Source: Geomonas sp. Red32
Lineage (GTDB): Bacteria > Desulfobacterota > Desulfuromonadia > Geobacterales > Geobacteraceae
Direction of reading: 5' to 3'
Length of the DNA: 64,000 bases
NCBI RefSeq assembly: GCF_023652955.1
Contig: NZ_JAKLOY010000002.1
Coordinates: forward strand, 186,001 to 250,000
The first letter of the stretch is position 1. Every line of letters begins with the position of its first letter. The translations under genes and the position numbers were made by a program. Shown here in pieces: positions 1-8,680 of the stretch. The notes under the pieces are model-generated. The model had not been told where the DNA came from. It ran no database searches and saw only the letters and a list, made by a program, of their open reading frames with translations.

Positions 1-488
1 ACCCTGGCGCTTGCCACTACCGTCTTACTCCGCGGCTTACGGGCCACCATGGACATCTTCATCTTCCGGATCTCTTTCTTCACGTTGGTCATGTCGCGGT
101 TGAGGCCGAGGACGTTCAAACGGAGATTGGTGATCTGGATGGCCAGCTGCTCGTTGCTCGGGACGTAGGGGGCGGACTGCGGCGGGGGAGGAACCATCCG
201 CGAGGTATCGGAGCGGCCGTAGGTATAGCTGACCGGCGGCCTGGGCGGGAGAGTCCGGGATCCGCCGCTGGTAGCTGCGTCGCCCTTACCAGCTCCCTGG
301 AGGGAGGAAGGCTTGGGGAGCTGCGATTTGGAGTTGATATCCTGCTCGGAGGGGGTGAGATCGGTATCTACTTTGGTGGCGTCCGGCCTTCCGAAAGACA
401 GAGAGAGTCCCCCCTCGGCATGAGCGGGAACTGCATAAAGGGCAAAGGCTAGGACGGCAACAAGCAGGGTACGAATCTTATGTCTCAT
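1..488 (-). CDS. Secreted protein of unknown function, C-terminus outside window
   Basis: The reading frame opens at an ATG at 488, with CAGGAG seven bases upstream of it, and stays open to base 1, giving about 162 residues without a stop. The first 23 residues are a typical signal peptide: MRHK, then a hydrophobic run, ending near AHA, so the product is probably exported. The rest is low-complexity and Pro/Ser/Gly-rich (PPRPPVSYTYG, PPPPQSAPYVPS), followed by a stretch with coiled-coil character (QLAIQITNLRLNVLGLNRD) and a basic segment. I recognise no family. An envelope-associated structural or binding protein is possible, but that is inference. Confidence 0.7.
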   Translation of the reverse strand, partial: MRHKIRTLLVAVLAFALYAVPAHAEGGLSLSFGRPDATKVDTDLTPSEQDINSKSQLPKPSSLQGAGKGDAATSGGSRTLPPRPPVSYTYGRSDTSRMVPPPPQSAPYVPSNEQLAIQITNLRLNVLGLNRDMTNVKKEIRKMKMSMVARKPRSKTVVASAR

Positions 489-653
489 TCTGACTCCTGT
501 GAAGATTAATAATGCCGGTCAGGGCAGAGGGATACTTGGAAGGGAGCCTGATTATATTGGTTGGCGCTCAGCGGGGCAAGCAATATCTTTTGTGAAGTTG
601 GGAAAGAGTATCCCTGCGAGTATCACCGGTGGGTTTGTTATCGGCAGCCGATA

Positions 654-1556
654 CTACAACTTTAGGAGGACTCCTTCGAGGAGTCCCGAGTCACTGATCT
701 TGAAGGAACCGAAGCCAAAGTTCCTCATGGTTGCCAGCACCACCAAAAGGCCGGCCACGATCAATTCCTCCCGCCCCGGCTCCAAACCGGGGACAGCGAG
801 GCGCTGTTGCGGGGTCAAAGGAAGGAGCTGCCGGTAAATCCTCTCCACCTCGGCGAGAGGGACGGCGTGGTTGTTGAGCTTGCGGTAGTCGAAGTCGGTC
901 AGGGAGAGCTGGATGGCTCCCAGCGAGGTGGCGGTCCCGGCGGTCCCGACCAGGGCCGCCCGGCCAAAGCGCTCGCCGAACCCCTCCCCTTCGAGCTCCA
1001 CCCGGAAACGGGCAAGTTCCCGTTCGATCTTGTCCGCCATCTCGGCAGGCCCCGGCTTTCCCTCGGTGAGCCTCACCACGCCGATCGGAAGGCTGCGGGA
1101 GAAGACGAGCTCGCCGCCATGGGCCAGGGTGTACTCGGTACTTCCTCCCCCTACGTCGAAAACCGCCACGTCCCCCTCGCGGTCATCCAGGATAGAGCCG
1201 ACTCCTACCAGCGTGAGGCGGGCCTCCTCGGCCCCGTCGATCACTTCGAGCCGGATCCCGGTCTCCCGCTCCACCCTCCGGCAGAATTCGGTGCCGTTGG
1301 CGGCATCCCGCACCGCACTGGTGGTCACCGCCCTCACCTTCCCGACCCGGTGGCGCTCCAGCTCCCCGGCAAACAGCTTAAGGGCCGCGACCGTGCGCCC
1401 CTCGGCCTCCGCGGAAAGCCCGCGCTCGCGGGTGAAGCCGCCCCCCAGCCTGGTGATGATCCTCTTCAAAAGGAGCACCCGGTAGGGATCGCGATCGGCG
1501 ATCAGCAGACGGGCGGTGTTGGTTCCCAGGTCAATCGCTGCTACCGGCCGATCCAT
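654..1556 (-). CDS. Ppx/GppA-family phosphatase (exopolyphosphatase-like)
   Basis: A 300-residue protein of the actin-like ATPase superfamily. The N-terminal phosphate-binding motif reads AAIDLGTNTARLLIAD and the second motif FDVGGGSTEY (about residue 135), both diagnostic of Ppx/GppA. Family members hydrolyse polyphosphate or pppGpp in the cytoplasm. At 300 residues it has only the two ASKHA lobes and lacks the C-terminal HD-like extension of E. coli Ppx (about 510 residues), so it belongs to the short form. Its start overlaps the end of the upstream Na/Pi cotransporter gene by 26 bp, which implies translational coupling and a shared role in phosphate homeostasis. Substrate preference cannot be settled from sequence. 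Confidence 0.9.
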   Translation of the reverse strand: MDRPVAAIDLGTNTARLLIADRDPYRVLLLKRIITRLGGGFTRERGLSAEAEGRTVAALKLFAGELERHRVGKVRAVTTSAVRDAANGTEFCRRVERETGIRLEVIDGAEEARLTLVGVGSILDDREGDVAVFDVGGGSTEYTLAHGGELVFSRSLPIGVVRLTEGKPGPAEMADKIERELARFRVELEGEGFGERFGRAALVGTAGTATSLGAIQLSLTDFDYRKLNNHAVPLAEVERIYRQLLPLTPQQRLAVPGLEPGREELIVAGLLVVLATMRNFGFGSFKISDSGLLEGVLLKL

Positions 1557-3231
1557 CGCTCAATCCCCTCTTCTCATCGATCACCGAGCAGCTCAGCCGG
1601 GCAACGGTGGCAAAGCTCGCGACCATGTCATTAAATAGCAGCCCGGCGACGATTCCGCATTTCCCGCTTTTCAACCGCCGCAGGTGGCTTTGGTGCAGCT
1701 CCGCCTCCAGGGCGGCCAGGGCTCCTTTCAGCTCGTGTAGCTCTTTTCCCTCGCTCTTATCCTGAAGTACCTCGTTGGCGAGAAGCACCGCCTCCCCGAC
1801 CTTGGCCGCAAAGCGCTTGATCTCGTCCATGGCCGTGCCGGAGAAACGAAGCCGCTCCTCCTTCTTGCGGACCACATAATCCAGTACCCGCTCGACCTGA
1901 TCCCCCACCGACTCGATCTGGTTGACCATCTGGAGCATGGCGGGAATCTCCACCGCGCGTTCAACCGACAGCTTCTCGCGGGAAAGGGCGATCAGGAACT
2001 GAGACAGGTCGCGGTTGAGCACGTCGAGCACCAGTTCCTTGTCCCGGATCGAGGAGGCCACCTTGGGATCGTAGCCGTCGAAGAGGGAAACGAGCTCGCG
2101 GTACATGGCGAGCGACAACTCGAACATGCGCCCGAGCTCCATCCAGGCCTGGGCCAGCGCAATGGTCGGGGTCTTGATCACCCTAATGTCGATGAAACGC
2201 GGCCTGGGCTCGCTCTCGGCGCGGCGGGCCGGGAGCAGGGTCTCTGCGGAGCGGGCGAAGAAGCCTATCAAGGGAAGGAAGATCACCGCGCTGGAAACGG
2301 TAAACAAGGTATGGGCATTGGCAAGGTGCCGGGCCATGCCGGGGTGTACCGATCCATCCAACCCCTGGGAGACGGCGGCCCGGTGCCACTCCGCCAGGTT
2401 TCCCGGCGAAACGAAGTCGACCGCCCGCAGGAAAAACGGGAAGAAGATCAGGGCCAGCGAGATCGCCGCACCGTTGATGGCGAGGTAGATGACCACGGCG
2501 CGTTTGGCCGTCTGGCTGCCGCCGATCGAGGCGATGAGCGGGATGAGAGAGGCGCCGAGCACCTCCCCCACCACCATGGCGATGGCGCCGTCATACGGGA
2601 TCACCCCCGCGGAGGAGAGGGCGATGACCAGACCCAGGGTGGCGCTGCCGGACTGAACCAGGAAGGTGATCAGGGCGCCGAGCAGCACCGCCATCAGCCG
2701 CAGGGAGAGGAGGTTTTGCTGCAGCCCCGCCAAAAGCGCGCTGTTTCTCAGCGGAAGGCACGCCTCCTCCATCATGGAGAGTCCGAAAAAGACCAGCCCG
2801 ATCCCCAGAAGAAGGATGCCGAAGTTGGCGACCCTTCTTTGGCGGGAGAAGAAGGAAAGAAGAACACCAAGGCAGATGGCGGGGAGGGCTACCTCCGAGA
2901 CGCGGAAGGCGATGAACTGGATGGCGAGGGTGGTGCCGATCCCGGTGCCGAGGAGCACACCGAGGGCTTGGTAAAGAGAAAGGAGACCGGCGTTGACGAG
3001 CCCCACTACGAGAACCGAGGCGGCACTGCCGGACTGCAGCAGCGAGGAGAGACAGGAACCGATGAGAGGAGCGGTCAGCCGGTTTCCCGCCCCCCGCTCC
3101 AGCAGTCTGCGCAGGCGTTCGCCAGTGGCTTTTTGCAACCCCTCCGACATCGTCCGCATGCCGTAGACGAAGAGGGCCAAGCCGCCCAAGGCGGTGAAGA
3201 GCAGATTGAGGTCGATATCGGGTAATTTCAA
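1531..3231 (-). CDS. Na/Pi cotransporter family protein with PhoU-like C-terminal domain
   Basis: A membrane protein of about 566 residues. The N-terminal half carries two inverted Na/Pi-cotransporter repeats marked by LLQSGSAAS and LVQSGSATL (QSSSA in NptA-type transporters) among about eight hydrophobic segments. The last 170 or so residues are soluble and helical, resembling PhoU, which usually regulates phosphate uptake. The frame extends further upstream, but that part is Pro/Arg-rich and unlike the family. I chose the TTG at 3231 because AAGGG lies eight bases upstream and the protein then begins MKLPDIDLNLLF just before the first helix. Likely role: phosphate uptake or efflux at the inner membrane, coupled with the overlapping ppx-like gene. 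Confidence 0.85.
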   Translation of the reverse strand: MKLPDIDLNLLFTALGGLALFVYGMRTMSEGLQKATGERLRRLLERGAGNRLTAPLIGSCLSSLLQSGSAASVLVVGLVNAGLLSLYQALGVLLGTGIGTTLAIQFIAFRVSEVALPAICLGVLLSFFSRQRRVANFGILLLGIGLVFFGLSMMEEACLPLRNSALLAGLQQNLLSLRLMAVLLGALITFLVQSGSATLGLVIALSSAGVIPYDGAIAMVVGEVLGASLIPLIASIGGSQTAKRAVVIYLAINGAAISLALIFFPFFLRAVDFVSPGNLAEWHRAAVSQGLDGSVHPGMARHLANAHTLFTVSSAVIFLPLIGFFARSAETLLPARRAESEPRPRFIDIRVIKTPTIALAQAWMELGRMFELSLAMYRELVSLFDGYDPKVASSIRDKELVLDVLNRDLSQFLIALSREKLSVERAVEIPAMLQMVNQIESVGDQVERVLDYVVRKKEERLRFSGTAMDEIKRFAAKVGEAVLLANEVLQDKSEGKELHELKGALAALEAELHQSHLRRLKSGKCGIVAGLLFNDMVASFATVARLSCSVIDEKRGLSDGSAGSSD

Positions 3232-3280
3232 GGCGCTGACCCTTTTGCTGCCATCTTCATGAGTGTAACGCGGGTGCCAT

Positions 3281-3329
3281 AACAAAGCGGGCGCCAAGGC
3301 CCCCGGTAAAGGAGCAACGAGGCGCCCGC
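3281..3329 (-). terminator. Inverted repeat, possible terminator or leader hairpin
   Basis: GGCGCCCGC (3321-3329) is the exact inverted copy of GCGGGCGCC (3287-3295), giving a 9-bp GC stem with a 25-base loop. Read on the minus strand it is followed by TTTGTT. It lies 120 bases past the stop of the HU-like gene and 50 bases before the transporter start, so it could end the first transcript or act in the leader of the second. The long loop and weak U-tract keep confidence low. Confidence 0.4.
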
Positions 3330-3449
3330 CAAAAAAAAGCAGGTATCGATGGAGGCGGCCTGGGTACGGGAACCTGGGGCGAGCGGCGCCGCAGGCGGTG
3401 GACGGCCATGCCGCCACCCCTATCTCAACCTATATCAGGCGTTGGTCCG

Positions 3450-3725
3450 TTACCCGGAAACTTTCTCTTTGAGTTCCTTTCCGACCTTGAAGAAGGGAAG
3501 CTTCTTCGCCTTCACCGAGATCGACTCGCCGGTCTTGGGGTTCCTGCCGGTATACGCCTCATACTCCTTGACCACGAAACTACCGAAGCCCCTGATTTCT
3601 ATCCGGTCCCCGGAAAGAAGCGCTTCCGTCATGGAGTTGAAGACGGTGTTGACTACTTCCTCCGCCTTTTTGAAGGAGAGGGTCTTTTTTGCGGCGAGAG
3701 TCTCGATCAGTTCCGACTTGTTCAT
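3450..3725 (-). CDS. HU/IHF-family DNA-binding protein
   Basis: A 91-residue protein, the usual length of bacterial HU and IHF subunits. It begins MNKSELIETLA, has the beta-arm signature GFGSFVVKEYEAYTGRNPKTG (about residues 46-66) with the conserved arm-tip R-N-P, and ends with the basic helix typical of the family. It dimerises and bends DNA in the nucleoid. AGGAGG lies seven bases before the ATG. It is 33 bp downstream of the TPR gene and probably shares its transcript. Sequence alone does not separate HU from IHF-beta. Confidence 0.95.
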   Translation of the reverse strand: MNKSELIETLAAKKTLSFKKAEEVVNTVFNSMTEALLSGDRIEIRGFGSFVVKEYEAYTGRNPKTGESISVKAKKLPFFKVGKELKEKVSG

Positions 3726-3758
3726 GGCCGTCCTCCTGCTTTCCCCATTTAAATGGTG

Positions 3759-4805
3759 CTAACAACACCCTTTTAGGTACTTTTTGGCGAGGAATTTCGC
3801 TTCCTCCTGGCGCCCCTGACTGCTCAAAACCGGCACGAGCCGCTCGGCCGCCGCCTTGGCCCACAACGGGTTGGCCACCAGCTTGGACCAGGCGTCCAAA
3901 GCCGCGTTTTCCTCCCCGGCATTGTGGAGCAGATCGCCGAGCATCAGCTGTGCCGTTTCGGTCAGGATGTCCATTTCGATCATCTTCTCGGTCGCCTCGA
4001 TAGCCAGGGTATGCCTCCCGGTATCGGCGAGCAGGTGAACGAGTGCGAGGTGGGTGGCGGGGTTCCGGGGGCTCAATTCGAGAGAACGCCCGAGCAGCCG
4101 CTCACACTCATGAATGTTCCCTGCCCTATACATTATAAGAGCGATCTCGTAGATGACAATGTCGTTATCGCCAGAAACTAGCATTTCCTTTAGGATTTTA
4201 AGCGCCTGAGGGTCGTTCCCATCATGAATAAGTAGGTAGGCTTTAATAAATTCGCTCCCCAAAGTGGCGTAACGTTGCGGAAGATCGCCAGGTAGGGGCT
4301 GCACCAGGAGGGAGAAACGCTCCTCCTCGGAAATATCGAGCTGGACCGAGTGATCGGGAGGAAGTTCCTCCCGGCGATCGTCTTTGCAGGAGCCGCACGC
4401 AGCTCCGCCGTGGGCATGCCCCTGGCTCTTTTCCTTGACCGGTGCCGGCTGGGCAGCCTGCTGACCAAGTTTCTGCATTTTCTGGCGCGCCACCCCCTTC
4501 ACCTCTTCGCCGGAGGCCAATTCGCAGGCGAGGGTGTAGTGGCTGGACGCCTTTTCAAGATCGCCCGCACGTGCGCAGTGGTCCCCTTCCTCGATGTTCA
4601 GTTCGCCGAGACGGTCACCGGCGATTCTCATGCCGTTGAGGATGGCGTCGCGATCGGCGGCCGCGTCGGAGGGGCAGCAGGCAAGCGCCTCCTCGAAATC
4701 GATGCGTGCGTCGGCGTAACGCTCGCCGGCGAGATACTTCTCCGCTTTGGCCATCAGGCTCTTGTGGTCCTTCTTGCCACCGAACAGTTTGGAAAAAAAA
4801 GACAT
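3759..4805 (-). CDS. Tetratricopeptide-repeat protein
   Basis: A 348-residue cytoplasmic protein with TPR-like helical repeats (for example AKAEKYLAGERYADARIDFE near the start, and several repeats between about residues 190 and 335). A linker around residues 125-150 contains HAHGGAACGSCKDD, a His/Cys cluster that could bind metal. GAGGGGGAG lies four bases before the ATG at 4805, so I rejected the longer upstream frame. It sits between the rRNA methyltransferase and the HU-like gene on the same strand. TPR proteins are scaffolds, and no partner can be named here. Confidence 0.85.
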   Translation of the reverse strand: MSFFSKLFGGKKDHKSLMAKAEKYLAGERYADARIDFEEALACCPSDAAADRDAILNGMRIAGDRLGELNIEEGDHCARAGDLEKASSHYTLACELASGEEVKGVARQKMQKLGQQAAQPAPVKEKSQGHAHGGAACGSCKDDRREELPPDHSVQLDISEEERFSLLVQPLPGDLPQRYATLGSEFIKAYLLIHDGNDPQALKILKEMLVSGDNDIVIYEIALIMYRAGNIHECERLLGRSLELSPRNPATHLALVHLLADTGRHTLAIEATEKMIEMDILTETAQLMLGDLLHNAGEENAALDAWSKLVANPLWAKAAAERLVPVLSSQGRQEEAKFLAKKYLKGCC

Positions 4806-4857
4806 CAGACTCCCCCTCGTTATTTTGATTGGTATTAAAAATGTGCAGGACAGCATC

Positions 4858-4906
4858 GCGTTTCCTCCCCTTCGAGGGGAGGGCCAGGACGAGGATGGGA
4901 TTCCCC
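4858..4906. repeat. C/G-tract palindromic repeat, family A
   Basis: On the minus strand this reads as a variant of a motif that recurs in the window: CCCATCCTCgtCCTggCCC followed by TCCCCTcGAAGGGGA. It has a central TCCCC-TTCGA-GGGGA hairpin. Other copies lie at 10650-10701 and 48733-48772 and, in frame, inside pfaA at 58281-58326 and 59193-59226. It fills most of the 104-bp gap between the rRNA methyltransferase and TPR genes. Confidence 0.7.
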
Positions 4907-4909
4907 TCC

Positions 4910-6229
4910 TCAATCGGCCAGGACAAGCTCCGTCACGCTTTCCAGATGATAGGTCTGCGGGAACATGTCCACCGGCTGCGACCGCACGACCCGGTAGCCG
5001 CCGGCGCACAAGGTTCCCAGGTCGCGGGCCAGGGTAGCCGGGTCGCACGAGACATATATAATATGCGCCGGTCTCAGCCGGGCGATCTCTCCGGCAGCCT
5101 CCGCCCCGGCCCGGGGAGGATCGAGGACCACCAGGTCGAAGCGCTCTCCCCGGCTGGCCAGTTTTCTCACCGCGGCCGCGACGTCGCTCACCCGGAAAGA
5201 GGCGTTGGCGACACCGTTGGCGGCGGCGTTGGCCACGGCATCCTCGATGGAGGGGGCGTACCCTTCCACCCCGACGACCTCCCGGGCGAAGCCCGCAAGC
5301 GGCAGGGAAAAATTCCCGTTGCCGCAGAAAAGATCGAGCACCCGCTCTCCCCCGCTCAAGGCGGCCCACTGGACCACGGTCCGGATCAGCTGGAGATTCT
5401 GGAGATAATTCACCTGCGAGAAACCGCCGCGGCTGAAGCGAAGCACCAGCTCGTCGCGGCCGTTCAAAAGGCCGGCCGGGATCCGGTAGCGCAGCGCCTC
5501 GATGCCGAACACCGGCTCCGGCGCTCCCCGCTCGCCCTTGCGCAACAAGAGGCCGCCGATGGACGGGAGATCGGCGCGGGCCGCGCTGAGCCGTCTCGCC
5601 AGGGCACCGGCGTCTCCCCCGCGGTAATGCACCACGGCAAGCCCCTGCTCGTCATCCCCTATGGAGAGGTCGATCTGCGGGATGAAACGCGCCTCCGCGA
5701 GGCCGGCCAGCAGCGGCCTAAGCTCAGAGGTCATCCGGTTAAGGAGCGGGTGGGCGATCGGGCACCCCTGCGGACAATCGACGACCTTGTGGGAACCGGT
5801 CATGAAAAAACCGGTCTGCAAGACGCCGGCTTCGCGGGCGATCTTGATCTGAATGCGGGAGCGGTAGCCGAAGGCGTTCGGGGAGGCGATGACGGGGAGG
5901 ATCTCCACCTCGCCGAGTTTCCCGATACGGCGGAGGCTTTCTGCAAAGATCTCCCCCTTCTGGGTCACCTGCTCCGGATAGGGAAGATGCTGCCAATCGC
6001 AGCCGCCGCAGACACCGAACAGGGGACAGGGAGGAGCCGTGCGCAGCGCGGAGGGGACCTCGAGCTCGACAAGCTCCCCTTCCAGGTAGGAGCGTTTCTC
6101 CTTCACCACCCGCACACGGGCGCGGTCTCCCGGGGCGGTAAAGGGGACGAAACAGGCCTTCCCTTCCACCCGGCCAAGGCCGGAGCCGCCGTAACATAAC
6201 TTTTCTATGGCTACGGAAATATCAGCCAT
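4910..6229 (-). CDS. rlmD: 23S rRNA (uracil-5-)-methyltransferase, RlmD/RumA family
   Basis: A 439-residue SAM-dependent RNA methyltransferase. Residues 1-58 form a TRAM RNA-binding domain. C68, C74 and C77 (CPLFGVCGGCDWQH), with a further Cys in VDCPQGC, match the [4Fe-4S] ligands of RumA. The SAM motif is DLFCGNGNFSLPLA, the catalytic region is DPPRAG, and the nucleophilic Cys lies in YVSCDPATLARDL. The family makes 5-methyluridine in 23S rRNA, but RlmD, RlmC and RlmCD cannot be separated with certainty. The ATG overlaps the stop of the small upstream gene by eight bases, which suggests coupled translation. Confidence 0.9.
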   Translation of the reverse strand: MADISVAIEKLCYGGSGLGRVEGKACFVPFTAPGDRARVRVVKEKRSYLEGELVELEVPSALRTAPPCPLFGVCGGCDWQHLPYPEQVTQKGEIFAESLRRIGKLGEVEILPVIASPNAFGYRSRIQIKIAREAGVLQTGFFMTGSHKVVDCPQGCPIAHPLLNRMTSELRPLLAGLAEARFIPQIDLSIGDDEQGLAVVHYRGGDAGALARRLSAARADLPSIGGLLLRKGERGAPEPVFGIEALRYRIPAGLLNGRDELVLRFSRGGFSQVNYLQNLQLIRTVVQWAALSGGERVLDLFCGNGNFSLPLAGFAREVVGVEGYAPSIEDAVANAAANGVANASFRVSDVAAAVRKLASRGERFDLVVLDPPRAGAEAAGEIARLRPAHIIYVSCDPATLARDLGTLCAGGYRVVRSQPVDMFPQTYHLESVTELVLAD

Positions 6230-6614
6230 TCGCGGGGGGCGGAACGAAAGATTTTCGGCGGGAACGGAGACGGGCCAGTTCGGAGTGAACGAGCTTGCGG
6301 GGAAAGGCGCCGGAATCGAGGTAGCGCCCCGAGTGATCCAGGAATTGCTGGATGACCTGTTCGACCGTGCCGGAGACGGCGCCGGTCGGGACCCCCTGGT
6401 GCTCGACCTGCTTCAGGAACTGGACCTTGGCACCCAAAAGGCGGGAAGCGGTTTCGAATTCGGTGGGATCGTCGAAGAGGTCGGGAGTGAGGTCGACCTC
6501 GCAGCAGATCTCCAGGCGGACCTGGTGGTAGTCGCCGAAGTAACGGCGGCTGGCATCGAAGAAGCGAAGGGTGAGCCCGTTGGAAAGCGGGACCTCCCGG
6601 ACAAGTTTTTTCAT
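6222..6614 (-). CDS. Conserved small protein of unknown function
   Basis: A 130-residue soluble protein starting MKKLVREVPLSNGLTLRFFD with no signal peptide or membrane segment. The middle (DFFDASRRYFGDYHQVRLEI-like, about residues 18-40) is predicted to be beta-rich, and the C-terminus is basic (LARLRSRRKSF). I do not recognise the family. Its stop overlaps the start of the rRNA methyltransferase gene by eight bases, and a TATAAC hexamer lies about 45 bases upstream, so it looks like the first gene of a minus-strand operon. A link to RNA modification is only inferred from position. Confidence 0.7.
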   Translation of the reverse strand: MKKLVREVPLSNGLTLRFFDASRRYFGDYHQVRLEICCEVDLTPDLFDDPTEFETASRLLGAKVQFLKQVEHQGVPTGAVSGTVEQVIQQFLDHSGRYLDSGAFPRKLVHSELARLRSRRKSFVPPPANG

Positions 6615-6655
6615 AAGTAACGCTACCCCTTGAAAATTCCTGTTATTTTTAGCAT

Positions 6656-6661
6656 GTTATA
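6656..6661 (-). promoter_or_regulatory. Candidate -10 element for the minus-strand operon
   Basis: TATAAC (5 of 6 matches to TATAAT) reads on the minus strand about 42 bases upstream of the small-protein ATG. No good -35 hexamer is seen at normal spacing, so this may be an activator-dependent or weak promoter. Confidence 0.3.
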
Positions 6662-6723
6662 CTTGCCGATGTAAATAGCCGATGAAACGGAGGCGGTTAA
6701 AGTCTCCTGAAGATAAAAGCGGC

Positions 6724-6752
6724 TTGCATTTTCCGATGATTATTTGTAAAGT
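6724..6752 (+). promoter_or_regulatory. Candidate sigma-70 promoter of infA
   Basis: TTGCAT (6724-6729), a 17-base spacer and TAAAGT (6747-6752) precede infA by 44 bases. Both hexamers are imperfect (3/6 and 4/6), but spacing and location fit. Confidence 0.35.
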
Positions 6753-6795
6753 TGCTGTTTGTTGAAAAGACGCCAATGAACGGCCAGGAGAAAAA

Positions 6796-7014
6796 ATGAG
6801 CAAGGAAGAAGCAATCGAAGTCGAAGGGACGGTCATTGAACCGCTTCCCAACGCGATGTTCAAGGTGAAGTTGGAGAACGATCACATGGTGCTCGCGCAC
6901 ATTTCGGGCAAAATGCGGAAGTTCTTCATCAAGATTCTGCCGGGCGACAAGGTAACCGTAGAGCTCTCTCCCTACGACCTTAGCCGCGGCCGCATCACCT
7001 ATCGCGCCAAATAA
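6796..7014 (+). CDS. infA: Translation initiation factor IF-1
   Basis: A 72-residue protein, the standard IF-1 length, with a single S1/OB fold. It begins [15 protein letters not shown] and contains [20 protein letters not shown] and the basic end [11 protein letters not shown], all characteristic. IF-1 binds the ribosomal A site during initiation. CCAGGAG lies seven bases before the ATG. It is transcribed divergently from the rRNA methyltransferase operon and precedes the EF-P genes by 168 bp, so this stretch is translation-related. Confidence 0.98.
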   Translation: MSKEEAIEVEGTVIEPLPNAMFKVKLENDHMVLAHISGKMRKFFIKILPGDKVTVELSPYDLSRGRITYRAK

Positions 7015-7182
7015 CAAGCCCTCCCGAAAAGAGACACCGGCGTTCGTCCCGGCCCTCCTCCGAGTCCCGCTTCAGCAATTAAACGGACGATAAGGATCAG
7101 CACAGGCTCACCTGCACTCTGCCCCGGGAATCCGCCAAGTATTTAAATTTGTTAATTTTACACCCATAAAGAAGGAAGCGAC

Positions 7183-7746
7183 ATGTACACTGCAGCGGAC
7201 CTGAGAAAAGGATTGAAGATCACCATCGACAACGAGCCGTACATCATCACCCACTTCGACTTCGCGAAACCGGGCAAGGGGCAGGCCCTCTACCGGACGA
7301 GGATGAAGAATATGATCAGCGGCCTCACCATGGACCGGACCTACCGCTCCGGTGAGACCTTCGAGCCGGCGCATCTCGAGGACCGCAGGATGCAGTACCT
7401 CTACCAGGAAGACGACCACTGCGTGTTCATGGACACCGAGACCTTCGAGCAGATCCACATCAGCGAAGCCGCCATGGGCGATGCCAAGAACTACCTGATC
7501 GACAACCTGATGGTGGACGTGCTGATCTTCAGGGAGAAGGCCATCGGCGTCGACGTCCCGAACTTCGTCAACCTGCGGGTAACGCAGACCGACCCGTGGG
7601 TCAAGGGCGACACCTCCGGCTCCGACTCCAAACCGGCCACCGTCGAGACCGGCTACGTGCTGCGCGTCCCCCCCTTCATCGAGGAAGGCGAGCTGATCAC
7701 CATCGACACCCGCACCGGCGACTACTCCACCAGGGTCAAGGAATAA
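7183..7746 (+). CDS. efp: Elongation factor P
   Basis: A 187-residue three-domain EF-P (KOW-like N-terminal domain, then two OB domains). EF-P relieves ribosome stalling at polyproline. The tip of the first domain reads FAKPGKGQAL, so the modifiable residue is Lys32, as in EF-Ps that receive beta-lysine. The C-terminus keeps IDTRTGDYSTRVKE. AAGGAAG precedes the ATG. The next gene, two bases past the stop, encodes the matching lysyl ligase EpmA, so the pair is almost certainly co-transcribed and functionally linked. Confidence 0.97.
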   Translation: MYTAADLRKGLKITIDNEPYIITHFDFAKPGKGQALYRTRMKNMISGLTMDRTYRSGETFEPAHLEDRRMQYLYQEDDHCVFMDTETFEQIHISEAAMGDAKNYLIDNLMVDVLIFREKAIGVDVPNFVNLRVTQTDPWVKGDTSGSDSKPATVETGYVLRVPPFIEEGELITIDTRTGDYSTRVKE

Positions 7747-7748
7747 GC

Positions 7749-8660
7749 ATGGACGGAAACTGGACCCTGGCCCGGCGGCGGAGCAATCTGGCCGGGCGGG
7801 GGGCCATCATAGCCAGCATCAGGAATTTCTTCCAGCAAAAGGGGTATCTCGAAGTCGAGACCCCTTTTCGCATTCCTGCACCCGCGCCCGAGGCCCAGAT
7901 CGAGGCCATCCCCTCGGCGGGGTGGTTTCTCCAGACCTCGCCGGAGCTCTGCATGAAGCGGATGCTTTCCGCGGGCTATCCCCGCATCTACCAGATCTGC
8001 CGCTGCTGGCGGGAAGGAGAGCGTGGGGTAAGGCACCTGAGCGAGTTCACCATGCTCGAGTGGTACCGGGCCGGGGCCGATTACCGCCAGTTGATGGAGG
8101 AGACCGAGGAGCTGGTCCGTGCCGCCGCGGGCTCCGCCGGAATCGCCTATCGCGGGGCCACCATCGACGTAGCTTCTTCCTGGGAACGGATCACCGTCCG
8201 CGACGCCTTCCGGCGTTATGCAGGAATCGGGATGGAAGAGGCCCTCGAAGGTGGCCTCTTCGACGAGCTGATGGTGGAGAAGATCGAGCCGCGTCTGGGT
8301 CTCGCCACTCCCACCTTCATTTACGACTACCCCGCGAGTTGCGGAGCCTTGGCGAGGCTCAAGAAGGACGACCCGACGGTCGCCGAGCGTTTCGAGCTCT
8401 ACATCGGGGGGCTCGAGATCGCCAATGCCTTTTCGGAATTGACCGATGCCGGCGAGCAGCGGGCACGTTTCGAGGCAGAAGCAGCGGAACGGGCCGCCAT
8501 GGGAAAGGCCGGCTACCCGGTGGCCGAGAAATTTCTCGCCGCCCTCCCCTCCATGCCCGAATCGGCCGGCATCGCCCTGGGGATCGACCGCCTCGTCATG
8601 GTCCTCCTCGACGCCGGCAGCATCGACGACGTCGTCGCCTTCACCCAGGAAGAACTGTAA
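7749..8660 (+). CDS. epmA: EF-P--(R)-beta-lysine ligase (EpmA/PoxA/GenX)
   Basis: A 303-residue class II lysyl-tRNA-synthetase-like protein without the anticodon-binding domain, the usual EpmA size. Visible motifs are QTSPELCMKRMLSAG (motif 2 region), FTMLEWYRAG, GLEIANAFSELTDAGEQ and the motif 3 region GIALGIDRLVM, which has Ala where true LysRS has Gly, as in EpmA. It attaches beta-lysine to EF-P Lys32. I took the ATG at 7749, two bases after the efp stop. The partner EpmB, the lysine 2,3-aminomutase that makes beta-lysine, is not in this window. Confidence 0.94.
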   Translation: MDGNWTLARRRSNLAGRGAIIASIRNFFQQKGYLEVETPFRIPAPAPEAQIEAIPSAGWFLQTSPELCMKRMLSAGYPRIYQICRCWREGERGVRHLSEFTMLEWYRAGADYRQLMEETEELVRAAAGSAGIAYRGATIDVASSWERITVRDAFRRYAGIGMEEALEGGLFDELMVEKIEPRLGLATPTFIYDYPASCGALARLKKDDPTVAERFELYIGGLEIANAFSELTDAGEQRARFEAEAAERAAMGKAGYPVAEKFLAALPSMPESAGIALGIDRLVMVLLDAGSIDDVVAFTQEEL

Positions 8661-8680
8661 GCCTCACCTCGCAAACAGTG

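Noticed and set aside
3232..3417. An N-terminal extension of the Na/Pi transporter
   Set aside because: The upstream part is Pro/Arg/Gly-rich and covers the hairpin at 3281-3329; the TTG at 3231 has a ribosome binding site and begins the family-like sequence.
4806..5369. An N-terminal extension of the TPR protein
   Set aside because: It overlaps the rRNA methyltransferase in another frame and is Arg/Gly-rich; the ATG at 4805 has a strong ribosome binding site.
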